A DNA stretch of 64,000 bases from Henckelia pumila (GCF_033568475.1 NC_133122.1:180315449-180379448), one strand, 5' to 3'. Positions 24,390-35,440 are shown, numbered from the stretch's first letter. The notes: generated by a model from the letters alone, not told the origin. Numbers and translations: made by a program.

Positions 24390-26650
24390 GTATATTTCTC
24401 TCTTAATGGTGAAATAGTGGGGTCAGTTTTTCCGGGCCGAGTAATTAGGCAAGGTGATCCACTTTCCCCTTACTTGTTTGTATTTTGTGCCCAAGGATTG
24501 TCATCACTTTTAATGGCTCATGAAGCCCGGAAGTTATTTACAGGAGTGCGTATTGCAAATACTTGTCCTTCGATCTCTCACCTGTTCTTTGTAGATGATA
24601 GGCTGATAGCCTCATATTTTTCAAGGCAACTTCAGAAGATTGTAGTGGTATTCGCCAGTGTCTTTCTAAGTATGAAAGGGCTTCGGGCCAATTTATTAAT
24701 TTTGATAAATCCTCACTATCATTCAGTCTCAATACTCCTGCTGAGATGGTGAATGGAATCAAAGGGATGTTGTCTATATCTGTTGCGCAGGGACATGAAA
24801 TATATTTGGGTCTTCCCACATTCTGCCAAAGAAGCAAGAAGTTGCAATTTAGATATTTAATGGAGCGTATGGTGGAGAGAATGAAAGGTTGGGGCTCTAA
24901 GGTTTTCTCAGTCGGCGGAAAGGAAACCTTGATTAAATTGGTTGTTCAATCGATTTCCACTTATTCTATGTCTTGTTTCCGATTGCCGAAATCAGTTATT
25001 CATGTCATTGAGAAGGAGTGTGCCAATTTTTGGTGGGGATCGAAGGATGGCCAGAACCGTATGCATTGGCAAACTTGGAGTTCTATGTGTCGTCCTAAAT
25101 GCATGGGTGGTATGGGATTTTGGTCGTTAGAATCTTTCAATAAAGCCCTTCTGGCAAAACAAATCTGGAGAATTATAGCTCACCCGGAGTCTCTTGTCGC
25201 TCGTGTTCTCAAAGCAAGATATTTTAAACATCAAGACATAATGAGTGCCTCTTTGGGAAGTAACCCTTCGTTTATATGGAGATCTATCTTATGGAGCCGA
25301 AACTTAATGAGAAGTGGGATTGGCTGGAGAGTGTGTAATGGACTTAAAATCGAAATTGCGGGTGAATCTTGGCTGCTTGGAGGGAGAAGCCCAATTTGTC
25401 GAAGGGGCTCTTTATTTGGGTTTGAAAATGTGGGTCAACTTATGCAAAATGGAACTTGGAATGCCCCACTAGTGCGAGATATTTTTACTCCTTTTTCATC
25501 CCAGGAAATCTTGGACACTCCAATCTTGAATTCGTTGGGGGAAGATTCTAGATATTGGCTTTTCGATCCTAAAGGAAAATATTCGGTGAGGGATGGTTAC
25601 AAAGTGGACATCGGTTTCTATGGCGCTCCTGATCATAACTCGGCAAATCACTCAAAAGACTGGTGGAAATATTTATGGTCCCTCTCAATCCCTCCTAAGG
25701 CTCGGATCTTTTGGTGGAAAGCTCTTAGGGAGATTATACCGACAGGAGCAAACTTGCTCGGGCATCACGTTCCTATTTCTGGAGCTTGCCAGTTATGACA
25801 CTACGCATATGATACAACTTGCCATGCCTTGTTTTGGTGTTCGGAAACTCAGCCTTGCTGTAAGGGTACGGTTTTTAAACCATTTCTTAAGCAATTTCGA
25901 AATCTGGGAATTTTAGACGTGTTCATTTGGATGAAGAAGGTGCTTAGCTTGAAGGAGTTCGAGGATTTTGCGATAAGGACTTGGGCTGTTTGGAAGGAGC
26001 GCATGAAGTTATGTCATGGGAATTGCAAGAAATTGAACATAATGGATGTGGAATGGAGTGGATTGTTGCTTAGCGAGTACCAGGCAGCTCGAGTTTCTTT
26101 GATGATTAATAAATCAGATGAGTGTGCTACCTCTTCAGTGCGATGGTCCAAGCCGATGATCAATCACCTTAGGTTGGACGTGGATGCAGTCTTTCAAGAG
26201 CACACGAATAACTATTCAGTGGGGGGAGTGCTGCGAAACCATGAGGGTCAGGTTGTCCTGGCATTTGGATTGAAGATAACTAAACCACCCTCGGTCGTTT
26301 TTGGCGAGCTTATAACAATCAAAGAAGGATTAGGACTTGTGCGTGATAAAGGGCTGGAAGTACAAGATGTTTATTCAGACTCTCTTTTGGCGGTGCAAGC
26401 AGTCGTCAACCCAAAAGAGAATTACAGTTATATCGGCGCTATTGCTAAGGAGGTGAAAAAACTATTGAATTATCGTCACAGTATCAAGTTGAGAAATTGT
26501 CGTCGATCAGCTAATATTATAGCTCATAAACTTGCTGTTTTTGCTATTTCTTCCCCCTTCTCTTTTGTTTGGGAGGCTGGGATGTTTTTTTTTTGGTTAG
26601 TAAATCTTGTAATAGACGATTTGAATTTTTAATAATATTACAAGTTTTAT
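24388..26650 (+). mobile_element. 5'-truncated L1-type LINE (RT, zinc knuckle, RNase H)
   Basis: The second half of a plant non-LTR retrotransposon ORF2. Reverse transcriptase begins mid-domain with GRVIRQGDPLSPYLFVF and FVDDRLIA (FADD-type motif, about 24590). It continues in another frame from about 24605 through YLGLP, GWGSKVFSVGGKETLIK and FWWG. The zf-RVT region (about 25650-25860) is split by a stop near 25797 and a frame change. The RNase H domain keeps its acidic residues and histidine in LRLDVDAV, VVFGEL, YSDSLLAV and RRSANIIAHKL, and ends at 26632. The missing start is typical of target-primed truncation. An AAT-rich tail follows. Inactive. Confidence 0.9.
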
Positions 26651-26789
26651 TGTAAAAAATAATAATAATAATAAATATATAAATATGTTTAGATAAGATT
26701 TTATAAAAAATAATAATTGTTTTTAAAAATTATTCTATAACTATAGCTTTCAAATAACAATATGGAGGCCTTTAGAAAATCTATTTTGA

Positions 26790-27180
26790 CGAAGGTCGGT
26801 TAAGGTTGTGGCTTTGAGACTAGATGTATCAAAATGAATTATCGAGGCGGGGGCCCATTTTTTAGGTGGGTTGGAAAAATACCAACCCAACCCATCTATT
26901 TTAGGTGATGAGAGGGCCAACCCAACGGGTCTACGTGTAATTTAACGGGTTTCGGCAGACCAACCTGCAACCCACCATTAGACGGGACGGGGCAGACCGG
27001 CCCACCTTTTAGGCAGGTTGAGAAAATGTCAAGCCAACCCACCTATTTTGTATGGTCTGATGGACCTAGCCTATTTTGACATCTCTATCTGAGACCAACT
27101 GATCTCGGGTTCGATTCTCGTCTTTCCATTGACTGTGGGTAGTTTTTCTAATTTATTTAGATAGATTTATATTTTTTTTT
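26790..27180 (+). mobile_element. tRNA-derived SINE (Au-like), split by a MITE
   Basis: GGTTAAGGTTGTGGCTTTGAGAC before the MITE and CAACTGATCTCGGGTTCGATTCTCGTC after it read as one tRNA-derived head. B box GGTTCGATTC is at about 27109-27118, and a weak A box lies near 26796-26808. The body continues to GTGGGTAGTTTTTC and a T-rich tail near 27170-27190. The wording resembles the plant Au SINE family as I remember it. The left edge is uncertain. Confidence 0.55.
26821..27087. mobile_element. hAT-type MITE, 267 bp, inside SINE
   Basis: Ends are TAGATGTATCAAAATG and (reverse complement of the right end) TAGAGATGTCAAAATAGG. They are flanked by 8 bp duplications TTTGAGAC (26813-26820) and TCTGAGAC (27088-27095), 7 of 8 matching. 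The interior is rich in GGGTTGG / CCAACCCA and GGCCCACC. No coding capacity. Same family as the element at 49,117-49,694. Confidence 0.8.
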
Positions 27181-27496
27181 TAATTTTTTTACTAGAAATA
27201 AGCAAGTCTCGAGTCCATGTCCATCAGTAGTATGAACAAATGACAATTACATTATACATTTGTTTTGAATCAAGATTGTACTTATACTTTCGAGAAAATA
27301 AATTACATTTACCTTCTCATGCATTTTTAGTTAATTATAACTTATATATATGTAAGACATGTCAAAGTGAATTGTTGTATTTAAATATAGTTAACATTTT
27401 TTTTAAAAATATAGTTAACATTCATATGCTATGTTACACACAAAGCTTATACCATGGCCATGAGCATTAGATACCATGGCTATGGGCACTAGATAT

Positions 27497-27790
27497 TATT
27501 ATTAGAAAAAATGATTTTTTTGGTATATTAACTTGTCTATTTTTTTTTTTTTGTTTTTGTCCACTAAATTTTTAGATTTTGATTTTGATACAGTAACTTT
27601 TAATTTTTGGTTATTTTGATTAAATTGATGACGTGACAGTTTGACACGTCAGTATTTTTCAATGTCACATCAACATTTTTTGATGTCACATCAACAGTTA
27701 GATCAAAATAAGTGAAAATAAAAATTAGCGTAAAACCAAAATTTGAAAAGTTAACGTTAAAAAAAATACATTATTATTGTAAATTTTTGG
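27497..27790. mobile_element. Possible foldback MITE
   Basis: The left side (GATTTTGATACAGTAACTTTTAATTTTTGGTTATTTTGAT) and right side (ATCAAAATAAGTGAAAATAAAAATTAGCGTAAAACC) are partly complementary around a centre with repeated GACGTGACAG / CACATCAACA. The organisation is like the 29,939 element, but the arms are eroded and I cannot set ends or a target duplication. Confidence 0.35.
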
Positions 27791-27881
27791 GATAAGAAAC
27801 AAAATAAACAATTATAATAATAAAGAATAAAAAAAGGTTTGACGGCCTTGTCCTGATCTGGTACCCACAAAAAGCATACCC

Positions 27882-27951
27882 CATGCATGCAACCATTAAT
27901 CTCCAATCAATACCACAATGTCTGTCCTCTCCCCTAATATTCCCATGCATG
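27882..27951 (+). promoter_or_regulatory. Two RY (CATGCATG) motifs upstream of NHL gene
   Basis: CATGCATG occurs at 27882-27889 and 27944-27951. Each stands in a similar context (CCCATGCATGCAA(A)CCATT ... CTCCAAT), as if about 25 bp had been duplicated. RY elements bind B3-domain regulators such as ABI3/FUS3. They lie 100-170 bp upstream of the NHL start codon. Confidence 0.5.
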
Positions 27952-28013
27952 CAAACCATTCTCCAATAATATTCTTATCATTATTATTATTATTTCCCAT
28001 ACAAATTAAACCG

Positions 28014-28041
28014 TCGCCTCTGCCTCTGCCTCTGCCTCTTC
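28014..28041 (+). repeat. CTCTGC hexamer repeat in NHL 5' leader
   Basis: About four copies of CTCTGC lie just 10-40 bases before the ATG at 28051, giving a CT-rich leader. Confidence 0.8.
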
Positions 28042-28050
28042 ACCGCTCCT

Positions 28051-28773
28051 ATGGAGGAGCGGGACGCCACCGGAACCTACGTCGTCCAGATCCCCCGCAA
28101 TCAAGTCTACCGCGTCCCACCGCCCGAAAACGCCCGTATCGTCGAGCAGCACACCCGTAATTTCCCACAGAAAGCAAGGAAATGCGGCCCGTCTCGCGTG
28201 CTTTGCTGGCTTCTTCTCATCCTCCTCCTCCTCGGGATCGTGGCCGCGGTCGCCCTTCTAGGCCTCCGCGCCACCTTGTACAACCCCAAGCCGCCCCAAT
28301 TCAAGCTCACCCAATTCCATCCCAAGAATCTGGACCAACCTCTCCTCCCAGCAGATCACAAGAACAACAACACCCACAACCACGCCCACCCGCCGGAATA
28401 CGACGTCGCGCTTCTCGCAACAAACCCTAATGAGAGGATGTCCGTTTCCTTCCTCGGAGCTGGAAAATCTTCTCTTGTTTTCAAGAACAAGAAAATAGGG
28501 CACGGAGGGGCTCCACCATCATCCACAGAAGAACCCAATAGCCCCATATCTGTCGCACTTTACGGGGCGCCGTTGACGGAAGCGATCAAGAAAAGTGTGG
28601 CCGATGCGAACGACACCAAATCCATGCAATTACAGATCGAGACCTCGATCGAGTTCAACAGCTGGGCGAGGAATGAGCGCAAAGATATCGTTATCACGTG
28701 TGATTTTAAGGTGAAAGGCTCGTTTTTTAAGATGCCGAAGGTGTCGTCTCAAGAATGTCGAACCGAGCTCTAG
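28051..28773 (+). CDS. NDR1/HIN1-like (LEA_2 domain) membrane protein
   Basis: A 240 aa, intronless gene. The N-terminus MEERDATGTYVVQIP and RVPPPENA match the cytosolic tail of NHL proteins. A basic stretch (KARKC) precedes one strong transmembrane segment at about residues 51-71 (LCWLLLILLLLGIVAAVALL). The rest, with FKLTQFHPKNL, VALLATNPNERMSVSF and a C-terminal VITCDFKVKG, is the LEA_2 beta-sandwich, expected outside the cytosol. Family members sit at the plasma membrane and act in defence and stress signalling; the partner of this one cannot be read from sequence. A His/Asn-rich insert (HKNNNTHNHAHPP, about 115-127) and a Ser/Pro-rich loop (about 155-167) extend the domain. The coding sequence is far more GC-rich than its surroundings. 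Confidence 0.88.
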   Translation: MEERDATGTYVVQIPRNQVYRVPPPENARIVEQHTRNFPQKARKCGPSRVLCWLLLILLLLGIVAAVALLGLRATLYNPKPPQFKLTQFHPKNLDQPLLPADHKNNNTHNHAHPPEYDVALLATNPNERMSVSFLGAGKSSLVFKNKKIGHGGAPPSSTEEPNSPISVALYGAPLTEAIKKSVADANDTKSMQLQIETSIEFNSWARNERKDIVITCDFKVKGSFFKMPKVSSQECRTEL

Positions 28774-29310
28774 CTAGCTAGCTCCGGCCCCATCGAGGTA
28801 CAATATATTCTCTATGCTACACGTACACCATGCATGATACAGCAAACCTCGTGTGTATTTATATATGTAGGTTGATTTCTTCATCATACCATATAATGGT
28901 GGGGCTCGTGAATGCATGAAGAGTGTATGTATGCTGGGGATCGATATCTTTTGATGGCCACGGAGCTACGTGCGTATAATACAGTCTGTGATTCTGGTCA
29001 AAATATTGGTGATTTGAGTAACATTTTTATGTATGTATTGATTTTGGGATCATGATCTATATATATATAGGAGTAATATATTGTATTGGGATTTTTATTG
29101 TTTTGTTACTGGTTTGGTGTTTTTTTAATTAGATATATGCATACGTGCATGCATGTTGGTTAGCTTCAAATTCATTATATTTGGTCTGTACTGCCAATTG
29201 GTGCGAGACTATGTTATTTCCTGCCAAACTCTTTACAACGATATATATGATATATAATAATATTATTGTTATGTTATAATATACTTTTTAAAAAAAATAT
29301 TAAATGATGG

Positions 29311-29358
<48 letters not shown>

Positions 29359-29938
29359 GCTCGTGTGTGTTTCATATTTAAAAACACATTAATATGCTAG
29401 TACCCAAAAAATTAGATCACAGTGATTGCATTATTTTTGTTTTTGGAACTCGATTTTAAATCAACTCGAATTTATTATAAATACTGTATATTAATCGATG
29501 TGTAGGAATGTTTAAGAAGAAGAATAATTTACTTCCGCCAACTAAGGGATCCCGACGATATGAAAAATAATAATAAAAAAAAATAAGGAGCTTATGATGA
29601 ATGGAAGTATTCGTTTCTAGCCTGCATAAATAAATAAAAACATTTTATAAATTACACATAATCAAGGAGAAATAAAACAAATGAGAAAATTGCGTTTGTG
29701 CCAAATTGTTTTGGCCATACAGGTTCGTTTTTGCTATCGTGATCGTCTGTCAAAATTTAATATTAATCACGTATCTTTTAGTTTTGGATAATTTTAATCA
29801 TTTTTCATCAAGAATGAATGTTAATGTGACATTTATATTCGTCAATACCAAATTGGTGTAATTTCGGTTACTCGAGAAAAAACGGAAATAAAATTGCTAA
29901 ATGCAAACATTAAAGTATCAAAAAGACCATTAATTTAA
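28774..29938. other. Gene-free spacer with (TA)19
   Basis: 3' flank of the NHL gene. It holds a (TA)19 microsatellite at about 29317-29355 and AT-rich sequence. From about 29670 to 29930 there are fragments (TTGTGCCAAATTGTTTTGGCC ... GTTTTGGATAATTTTAATC) that look like an eroded foldback MITE. Nothing coding. Confidence 0.6.
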
Positions 29939-30251
29939 GGGAAAATTGCAAATTTAGTCCTGTATGTTTGTCACTTTGCGATTTTGGTCCTTTATGTTTT
30001 CACATTTCAGTTTTAGTCCTGTATGTTTCGATTTTTGGCAATTTCGGTCCTTTTTCTTCGAAAATGCTGACGTGGCACTGTACACGTCAGCTCCACATCA
30101 GCATTGAATTGGTGCCACGTCAGCGCCACATCGGAAAAAGGACTAAAATTGCCAAAAAAATAAAGATAGCGGACTAAAACTGCAATCTGAAAATATAAAG
30201 GACCAAAATCGCAAAGTGACAAACATACAGGACCAAAAAAGCAATTTTCCC
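29939..30251. mobile_element. MULE-type foldback MITE, 313 bp
   Basis: Near-complete inverted repeat: the left arm GGGAAAATTGCAAATTTAGTCC is mirrored by the right end, and complementarity runs almost to the centre (about 30090), which carries CACGTCAG / CACATC blocks. A perfect 9 bp duplication TTAATTTAA flanks it (29930-29938 and 30252-30260). Nine bp and long arms fit Mutator-like MITEs. Reading frames across it are artefacts of the palindrome. Confidence 0.85.
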
Positions 30252-30556
30252 TTAATTTAATTCCCTCGAACAAACTACTGCTTTGAAATGGGCAAAAAGG
30301 AGAATTACTATTATTATGTTTTTTGCGAGTCTATTTAAGCCATATATCTCCTTTATTTCATAATTAAGAAAGTTATAAAACATGCACATCAATTATAAAA
30401 TAAACATATTTTTTTAATCGATAATAAAAATATTTTTGTGTTTGTCTTGTTTGTTTGTTTGTTTTTTGGAGTAAAAAACACTTCATATAAATTAAAGGTC
30501 TTTCAATACAATACCTTGTAGCCAAGGTGAAAAACCAAGATATAAATAGCTCTTGT

Positions 30557-31195
30557 CAATGCCGGACCTGAGATTTTGAGCTTGAGGCGAGCACCAAAAA
30601 TGGTGCCCTCGAAACTAAATATTCATATACAAAAAATAGTGTTTGTATAATATGAATTCTAGAAATAAAATTCAAAAAAAAAATAAATCATAAAAACAAT
30701 ATATTATAAGCAAATACTGAAAAAACAAAAAAGATCCAAACAAAATATAAATTTATGTTTCGAACCAATACATAGTTACTTGAATATAGTTCGCCTCGCA
30801 GTTTTTGAAGCAAAAGTATTGATTATGTTTGCATAATCAATTTTTTCAACAAATTAAAATATTACAATGACACAACACTCTCCAAAATATAAAATTGAAT
30901 CCCAACATTTGAATCAACATAAATCTACGAAGTGATTGCCCATAATTATGAATTAAATAAATAAATAAAATTTAATAATTTCAAACATGATGAACATCAC
31001 GATGATTGAAATGATGAAATCATACCCACACTAATCACTAATAAGTAATGACTCACCATTCACCAACAAATTTATGGGCTTATTTAAATTGGACCGGCTA
31101 TCATATTAATGATTTTATAAAAAAAAATATGGTGCCCCAAATTTTGTTGAACCTAAGGCACTTGCCTCATTAATTACATGTAAGGTCCAGGTTTG
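30557..31195. mobile_element. hAT-type non-autonomous element, 639 bp
   Basis: Ends are CAATGCCGGACCTGAG on the left and, reverse-complemented, CAAACCTGGACCTTAC on the right. A perfect 8 bp duplication GCTCTTGT flanks it (30549-30556 and 31196-31203). Subterminal GAGGCGAGCACC / GGCACTTGCCTC blocks are roughly complementary. The interior is AT-rich with no transposase. Confidence 0.85.
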
Positions 31196-31637
31196 GCTCT
31201 TGTTTATTATTCACTAATCGTAACTATGAAATATATATTTTTTAAAAATAAAAAACTCTTTTTCTCTTACTACATATTTTTATTTATGATCATAAACAAT
31301 AAAAATTCATTGAGAGATCCAAATGTAAAAGTTAATAAAATAGACAATATAAATGTTCAAAATATTAAGACATTGTTTGGTTTGATGTATTATTAATCTA
31401 TGTATAACTTATCCCAATTAACTTCGCATTATTTTCGTCATATTATTTATCTATTTATTAATTAATAATTTTACATCAATTAAATCAAATAAATTATAAT
31501 ATATTCATCAAATCAAATAATATATTAACAATTTTTTTTATTTATTTTTAATTTATATTATATTACTTATCTATAAATTATTTATTTTATCAAACAAACC
31601 AAACGATTAAGGATTCATTTAATCGATCGAGTCTCCC

Positions 31638-31643
31638 TATAAA
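31638..31643 (+). promoter_or_regulatory. Probable TATA box of PP2C gene
   Basis: CCCTATAAACGTGG lies about 450 bp before the PP2C start codon and is followed by a CT-rich stretch (31670-31740) that resembles a plant transcription start and leader. The leader may contain an intron. The call rests on context only. Confidence 0.4.
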
Positions 31644-32090
31644 CGTGGCCGCGCAAGCAGTATTTGCCATTCTCAGGCCTTCCCTCTCCTACTACCATTC
31701 TTTGGTTTCATTTTCTCCTCTCCTGTTTTTTTGGATGATAGTTTTCTCTTTCAACTTCTCATACAGTCTTATTCAGCTTCTTTCTTGGCGCATGCGGTTT
31801 GTAATTTTTTTTTTTTTTTAAAACTTTGTACACAAAACTGATTATTTTCTTCTGGGATATTTTTACATGTATCTGGTTTGCGTAATCTTGTGCATTCATG
31901 GTTCTTCTTTAAACCTGATATAATGAATGAATTCTTTGTGAAATGAAATCACAAGAATGGGGGTTGTTGTATTGCTAGTACCAGTTAAGAAGAAATAAAA
32001 ATTAAGTTGGAAAGTTTAGAAAATATTCAGGATGTATGTTGTTATTGTGGGATAGTTTTAACTTTCTGGGGTTGAAGAAAAAAACATTAA

Positions 32091-34128
32091 ATGGCTGGGG
32101 GAAGTGACTCATCATCTTGTCAAGCTAAGTTAGAAAATGGGTTTTGCAAAGAAAATCAAAAGATGACAAATTTTGAAAAGAACAATCATGATGAAGGCAG
32201 CCAAGCCAAAGTAGCACTGCCACCTGTGATGAGGCATTGCATCAGCCATGAAACTTTGGCCAATACCATTTCATTGGTATGTAAGTACTTGATTTCGAAG
32301 GCAGATTTTTGTTTTGAAATGTGGGTTGTCTTTGTTATTTGGATTGATGTCGAAGAAAATAGATTTGGGATCTGATGGAATTCGCTTCTCGTTGGATTGC
32401 TTCTCAGTCATTGGGTTTGATATTTTCAATCAAATCCAATTGCAAGTATTATTTGCGACTAGGTTTCTTTTTTGGATTAATTATGATCTTGTATGATAAT
32501 GTTAAAAAGTCTTTTTACTTCTACATACACAAGTAGATTTCGGTATATTTGGAGTTTAGATTAGCTGGATTATACTCTGTTTGAGATTAGGCTTGCTTGA
32601 TTTGTTGTAAGATTTTATATGCTGAAGCATTTTTGTCCAGCATCACCAAATGGACTGAATTTTGATTTATTTGAATGTTTTTAGAAACAAACAACTGAAA
32701 TTGGTTTAAAGTCACCACCAGGGAAGGCTTCTGTGTTTCTACCGATGTATCGTTCAGGAAGCTGCTCTGAGATAGGGCCAAAGACATTTATGGAGGATGA
32801 GTACATCTGTGTAGATAACCTACATGAACATCTTGGTACTGCTAATGGTTTTCCTTCGCCTGGAGCATTTTACGGGGTATGAACTTATTTTTAGCTTACA
32901 TTAGTTCTTCATGTTAAATGGAGAAACCTTGTATAAATTCACTATAAATAATTCCTGAGGAATAACCAAAATCATTTTTGAACAAGTTCACCAAGCCCTA
33001 TTCATATCTATCTCAATTTATTATGTCAACTTCAACAGTCTTGTTTATGCGTTCAATCACAAATGTTTAGGTGAAACGTTCCTTGATTGAAAAGAAAAGG
33101 GAGTGATCGACTCTTATAACATGGAGGAAAATAAGCTCAAAGAAAAACCACCAAATCCATGTCATATGATAATTATTACTTCAACAATTTTTACATCGTG
33201 GTTAGTTGATCTTCAGGTTTTTGATGGTCATGGCGGCGTTGGTGCTGCGTCTTTTGCTAGAAAAAACATTCTTAACTTCATCATGGAGGACTTACATTTC
33301 CCGGATGGGGTTGATAGAGCAATCAAGAATGCTTTTGTGAAAGCAGACAACGCATTGGCAGATGCCAATAACATTGATCGCTCATCCGGGACGACCGCTC
33401 TGACTGCTATTATGTTAGGAAGGTAATGAATCAAGCTTGTGTTACTGACATTGTCGTAGATCTAATTTGTTGCAACCTTAAAATATGACAGTATATTTTT
33501 AGCCATTCAAATGACTTGTCCACAAAATTGTATTGATCCTTGCACCTCCATTGTTTGTTCTGTCACAATCAGGACCATGGTAATTGCTAATGCTGGGGAT
33601 TCTCGAGCAGTTCTTGGGAGAAGAGGGAGAGCAATAGAATTGTCGAAAGATCACAAGCCCAACTGTACATCCGAAAAACTTAGAATCGAAAAGCTAGGAG
33701 GAGTTATCTATGATGGCTATCTCAACGGCCAACTATCGGTGGCACGAGCTTTGGGTGACTGGCATATGAAAGGTGCTAAAGGTACAAAATGCCCCTTAAG
33801 CTCAGAACCGGAGATACAAGAGGTTAACTTAACCGAAGAAGACGAATTCTTGATAATTGGCTGTGACGGTCTATGGGACGTCATGAGTAGCCAATATGCT
33901 GTAACCGTGGTAAGGAAGGCGCTGATGATGCATAATGATCCTGGGAAGTGTTCCCGAGAACTTGTCTGTGAGGCACTCAATCGCAACACATGCGATAATC
34001 TCACGGTGGTTGTGGTCTGTTTCTCACCCGATCCACCACCTCGTATCGAGATTCCTAAATCTCAGAAGAGGAGGAGCATATCAGCTGAAGGGCTTGATCT
34101 TTTAAAGGGTGTACTGAATGATGTTTGA
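32091..34128 (+). CDS. Protein phosphatase 2C, 4 exons
   Basis: A PPM-family Ser/Thr phosphatase. Exons 32091-32276, 32685-32876, 33217-33422 and 33573-34128 join in phase and give 379 aa, normal for plant PP2Cs of the PP2C22/27/49 type. Motifs in order: [10 protein letters not shown] (motif 1, metal-binding E/D, about residue 100), VFDGHGG (127-133), [22 protein letters not shown] (about 200-213), [20 protein letters not shown] (about 291-298, metal-binding Asp 293) and CDNLTVVVV (Asp 336). All catalytic aspartates are present, so it should be active. The N-terminal ~85 residues are low-complexity and poorly conserved. No transit peptide is evident. The exact Arabidopsis counterpart is uncertain. 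Confidence 0.93.
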
Positions 34129-34221
34129 AACAAATGGAGGCACCACAGGTGAAAGAAATTTTGTTACATATGGTTTTATTTTTTAAAAAACTATTAGATT
34201 TGCAGAGTAGTAAGTACCATG

Positions 34222-35440
34222 CAGAGGCGGAGCCACCCCAAAGGCTGGGGTGGGCTCTAGCCCTGGCTTAATTTTTATTATTATTATTAAGTATAGTGAT
34301 ATTTAATGTTAGCAAAATTTGGTCCAGTCCACTTCAACATTTGGCCAACCCACTCCAAGCATTATATTAACACATACCAACTTTAATATTTGATCTAGCC
34401 TATTGCTCTTTTTTTATGTTTTTTTTTCTTCGGCCCACATATTGTTAGATTTTTTAATTATTGATGAAATCATAAAATATGCTATTGAAATTGAGATTTA
34501 TTTAAATTACAAACTAAAGATTTAGATCTATAAAATCATCAATCAGAGCAGAATATGATAAGAAGATTCAATTAGTGAAATAAGAAAACTACATAAAATG
34601 TTAAAGTTATATAAAAACACCTGCATATTAATTATTTAGTACCCGATTGTGTATTCTGATTTTTAAAAGAAAAAAGCACGATATTGTTTTCAAGTTGTTC
34701 GATGAAATGTTTGAGATGTGAAATTGAGTATTTTTTAACTTTCACATAATCTCAATCCAAGTAAGCAAATTGTAATTAAGCTATGAATTTTTGAGTTACT
34801 AAAATATTTATCTCTTTCTCTCGCTAATTCCACATGAATGGTTGGATTCTAGAACATGGTAGATGTTGTATAAATTCTAAAAGTTTCTACATTAATCGTG
34901 TCATAGACATGTGTATAACTCTGTAGAATATACTTGTATATACATGTAACTTGTATAGAATTATGTAGAAGGAAGGATCTATAATCGTGTAGATTGTATG
35001 AAGCTCAACTATAAAAGGGTGCAAGCCCTCATTTGTAAACCACCAAATTTGAAAGCAATACACAAAATATTATTCAAGCTCTCTTGTGTTCTTACACAAT
35101 TGACAACTAAATAACCATTTAGAGCTAGTTGGCTAGTCCCTATTAAATTTTGTACAGTAGTTGTGATTTTAGAGTAAAACAAAACTATGTTTTCATTTTT
35201 TTAAAACCAAAAGCTAGCACATCGATTTGTAAGAAATATTCTCCAAGTAATGATGAGATCTCAAACCATGATGAACACCCCGCTAAGTATCAAAGAGTGA
35301 AAGAGTTGATATTAATGTTAGTATTTATGTTCAACTAGATCCGGCAATGCGTACTCTAATATGACAATATCCTGTCAATGAAATAGATGCTATACATGTT
35401 TATCAGCCCAGGATAAAAAAAATTTCTGGCTACGCCCCTG
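34222..35440. mobile_element. hAT-type non-autonomous element, 1,219 bp
   Basis: Ends are CAGAGGCGGAGCCACC on the left and, reverse-complemented, CAGGGGCGTAGCCAG on the right. A perfect 8 bp duplication GTACCATG flanks it (34214-34221 and 35441-35448). It begins fewer than 100 bp after the PP2C stop, so it probably lies in or beside that gene's 3' UTR. No transposase is present, and the interior seems to hold an older LTR-like insert (about 34855-35110). Confidence 0.88.
34855..35110 (+). mobile_element. LTR-like segment nested in hAT element
   Basis: A TATAAAAGGGTGCAAGCCCTC block (about 35011) follows an AT-rich stretch starting near TGTTGTATAAATTC. It is followed by a CACCAAATTTGAAAGCAATAC ... 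CTCTCTTGTGTTCTTACA leader, the usual build of a small copia-type LTR. I could not find target duplications, so ends and family are uncertain. Confidence 0.35.

Noticed and set aside
27100-27120. A tRNA gene
   Set aside because: The B box is present, but no cloverleaf can be folded and the context is a SINE body with a T-rich tail.
30013-30273. Small protein on the minus strand with repeated CDFGPL motifs
   Set aside because: An artefact of the long inverted repeat of a MITE; the mirror frame on the plus strand gives the same words.
33103-33216. Upstream extension of the third PP2C exon
   Set aside because: The frame is open, but it lies before a good acceptor (CTTCAG/GTTTTTGATGG). Splicing 32876 to 33217 joins FYG to VFDGHGG as in the family.
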